Shown here: piece by piece, positions 6,425-8,065 of the stretch | Numbering within the stretch: position 1 is the stretch's first letter | How the letters are laid out: every line of letters begins with the position of its first letter | Origin: Sphaerochaeta sp. | GTDB lineage: Bacteria > Spirochaetota > Spirochaetia > Sphaerochaetales > Sphaerochaetaceae | NCBI GenBank assembly: GCA_003456855.1 | Contig: DMOO01000105.1 | Coordinates: 1 to 8,065 of the forward strand | Direction of reading: 5' to 3' | Length of the DNA: 8,065 nt | The notes under the pieces: model-generated | What the model was told of the DNA's origin: nothing | Databases searched by the model: none | The model's input: the letters and a program-made list of their open reading frames with translations, nothing else | Made by a program: the position numbers and the translations under genes

Positions 6425-8065
6425 AAGAAGCGGCTTCATCCTGAACAGGAAGTTCTCACAGTTCCTGCTCCCTACGATTTTCAGCAACATCGCTATCTCT
6501 TTGAACGAGTTCGTCGATGGTATACTAGTCTCCCAGCTCCTTGGGGCCGAGGCCATGGCCTTGGTCAACGTGGCAAGCCCTGTGATGTTCCTCTTTGCCT
6601 TCATCTACATGTTCCTGGGTGTCGGAGGCTCCATAGTCTATTCCGAGTTCAGCGGAAAGCAGGATACAAAGCAGGCGAGGATCGCATACTCCGTGACCAT
6701 CCTAACCTCATTATTCATTTCAGCTTTTATAGTCATATTCGGGCTTGTATTCCTGGGCCCGCTCTCAAAGGCCCTTTGCACAGAGGCCTCTGCGCTGGGT
6801 GAGTTCACAGATTATCTTAGGTTCCTTCTGATCTCAGGAATCCTGATAATCCCGATTCAGATAATCATCATCAACATGGCCGCCTTGGGCTGCCCAAGGA
6901 TAGGTACTATAATCAACATCATTGCCAACGTTGTAAACCTTTTCATGGATTATGTTTACATCCATTTTCTGAACATGGGCCTCAAGGGTGCTGCGCTGGC
7001 CACCTTCACAGGTTATCTGGCTGGTGCCATCTACCTGCTTATCATGGTCTTGATGGGCAGGATAAAGCTCCCTCTGGCACTGCAGAAGGTCAAGGAGTTC
7101 AAACGCGTTCCATCTATCATGGTCAGAGGCAGCGCCTCAGCCACCAACCAGATCGGCTACTGCATAAAGATAGCCTTCTGCAACTGGTATGCCGCACGTC
7201 TGGCAGGGATGATGGGTGTGACGATCTTCTCCCTGTGCATGCAGGTGGTCTCCATAGCCTCTATCCTGATCAGTGGTACGATCGATGCTATGATACCTAT
7301 TGCCGCATCCCTGTACGGGCAGAGGGACCACAATGGTCTTCAGCTTCTGATGAAGAGGGTATTGAAGGTCCAGTTTGCCATGAACATCTTGATTTTAGCG
7401 CTGTTCGAGGCTTTTCCGAACATCATGATCAAGATCTACAATGTGTCACCGGACTACTCGGCTGCGGCCATACTTGGGCTTAGGATCTTCTCGGTAATGT
7501 TCGTGTTCAGGGGCTTCACCCTTGTGTTCATGTCCTATTTCCAGGTCATCTCCAGGAAGCTCTACTCTGTTGCCATCAGCCTGTTCGATGGTGTTGTGGG
7601 GATAATCACATTCTGTCTGGTCTTCGGAGGCATAGTCGGACTCAACGGCATCTGGATTGCTTTCCCTGTCAATTCGCTTGTCCTTCTCTGTGGAATACTT
7701 CTGGTGAACAGAATGATAGTTGCCAGATCCAATGGCCGCTACACCGGAAACCTTCTCATTGAAGCCGAGCCTGATGATGTCTTCATCTATGACATCACCA
7801 TAAGGATGAATGAGCCAAGCGCCTTCGATTCAGTCCAGGAAGTCCAGACCTTCTGCCAGGAGCATGGCATGAATGAGAAGAGGGCGGTGCTGATCTCGCT
7901 TTCCGTTGAGGAGATGATCTCCTACATCATGGACAATAGTCCACTTAGGAAGGATGACCATGCCGACATACTTCTCAGAATCCATGGCAATGAAGCTCTG
8001 ATCTACTTCAGAAGCATAGGCCAGCCGTTTGAACCCACATCCGTACCTGAGGGTACGTTCTCCAA
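6411..8065 (+). CDS. MATE-family transporter fused to a GHKL (RsbW-like) ATPase domain (3' end beyond window)
   Basis: An open frame from ATG 6411 to the window edge gives 551 complete codons without a stop. Residues ~12-435 hold about twelve hydrophobic segments in the MATE/NorM pattern (early motif FSNIAISLNEFVDGILVSQL, then internal LGCPRIGTIINIIANVVNLF), so it is an inner-membrane exporter or flippase probably driven by Na+ or H+. After a basic linker (~436-455) a cytoplasmic domain begins near YDITIRMN (~460) and resembles the RsbW-type GHKL ATPases found fused to MATE proteins in clostridia. Its N-box reads VEEMISYIM (E500, E501), with Tyr505 where Asn is expected. The later G1-like segment reads FRSIGQPFEP, with Ser535 where Asp is expected. 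ATP binding may therefore be lost. The start overlaps the ATP-grasp stop (6422-6424) and is preceded by GGGAG (6403-6407), only three bases away, so translation is probably coupled. The cargo is not known; the product of the upstream ligase is a natural guess. Confidence 0.87.
   Translation, partial: MKRSERSGFILNRKFSQFLLPTIFSNIAISLNEFVDGILVSQLLGAEAMALVNVASPVMFLFAFIYMFLGVGGSIVYSEFSGKQDTKQARIAYSVTILTSLFISAFIVIFGLVFLGPLSKALCTEASALGEFTDYLRFLLISGILIIPIQIIIINMAALGCPRIGTIINIIANVVNLFMDYVYIHFLNMGLKGAALATFTGYLAGAIYLLIMVLMGRIKLPLALQKVKEFKRVPSIMVRGSASATNQIGYCIKIAFCNWYAARLAGMMGVTIFSLCMQVVSIASILISGTIDAMIPIAASLYGQRDHNGLQLLMKRVLKVQFAMNILILALFEAFPNIMIKIYNVSPDYSAAAILGLRIFSVMFVFRGFTLVFMSYFQVISRKLYSVAISLFDGVVGIITFCLVFGGIVGLNGIWIAFPVNSLVLLCGILLVNRMIVARSNGRYTGNLLIEAEPDDVFIYDITIRMNEPSAFDSVQEVQTFCQEHGMNEKRAVLISLSVEEMISYIMDNSPLRKDDHADILLRIHGNEALIYFRSIGQPFEPTSVPEGTFS

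Overview
This 8.1 kb window looks like bacterial chromosome of middling G+C. All five genes lie on the + strand and are tightly packed. A spirochaete (Treponema/Sphaerochaeta-like) is my best guess. It rests on the signal peptide ending in Phe-Ala-Gln, the mixture of clostridial-type domain architectures in a secreting (probably diderm) cell, and the general feel of the proteins. No ribosomal RNA or other taxonomic marker is present, so a Firmicutes-type host is not excluded.

Layout: (1) 1-311, the 3' end of queA (queuosine biosynthesis). (2) 413-3148, a large exported phosphatase. It fuses a UshA-type 5'-nucleotidase, a middle domain resembling the C-terminal barrel of SAM-hydroxide adenosyltransferases, and a CX5R tyrosine/lipid phosphatase. 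It has its own candidate promoter, a strong ribosome binding site and a strong terminator at 3175-3201. (3) 3244-4512, a divergent iron-containing alcohol dehydrogenase. (4) 4527-4610, a 27-codon remnant whose first 16 codons match the start of the next gene; it is followed by a terminator at 4637-4663. (5) 4739-6424, an ATP-grasp ligase with an extra C-terminal domain, preceded by a good candidate promoter and ribosome binding site. (6) 6411 to the window end, a MATE-family transporter fused to a degenerate GHKL (RsbW-like) ATPase domain. It overlaps the ATP-grasp gene by 14 nt.

The most interesting part is 4.5-8.1 kb. The translationally coupled ATP-grasp/MATE pair could make and export, or sense, a small peptide-like or amino-acid-derived molecule. 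The truncated ATP-grasp copy behind the alcohol dehydrogenase shows that this locus once held two paralogous ligases. The GHKL domain on the transporter seems to lack the Asn and Asp that normally bind Mg-ATP, so it may be a binding or regulatory module rather than an enzyme. The intended product of the pathway cannot be read from the sequence.

No tRNA, rRNA, CRISPR array, insertion sequence or riboswitch was recognised. Intergenic gaps are all about 130 bases or less and are described as promoters, terminators or the remnant.
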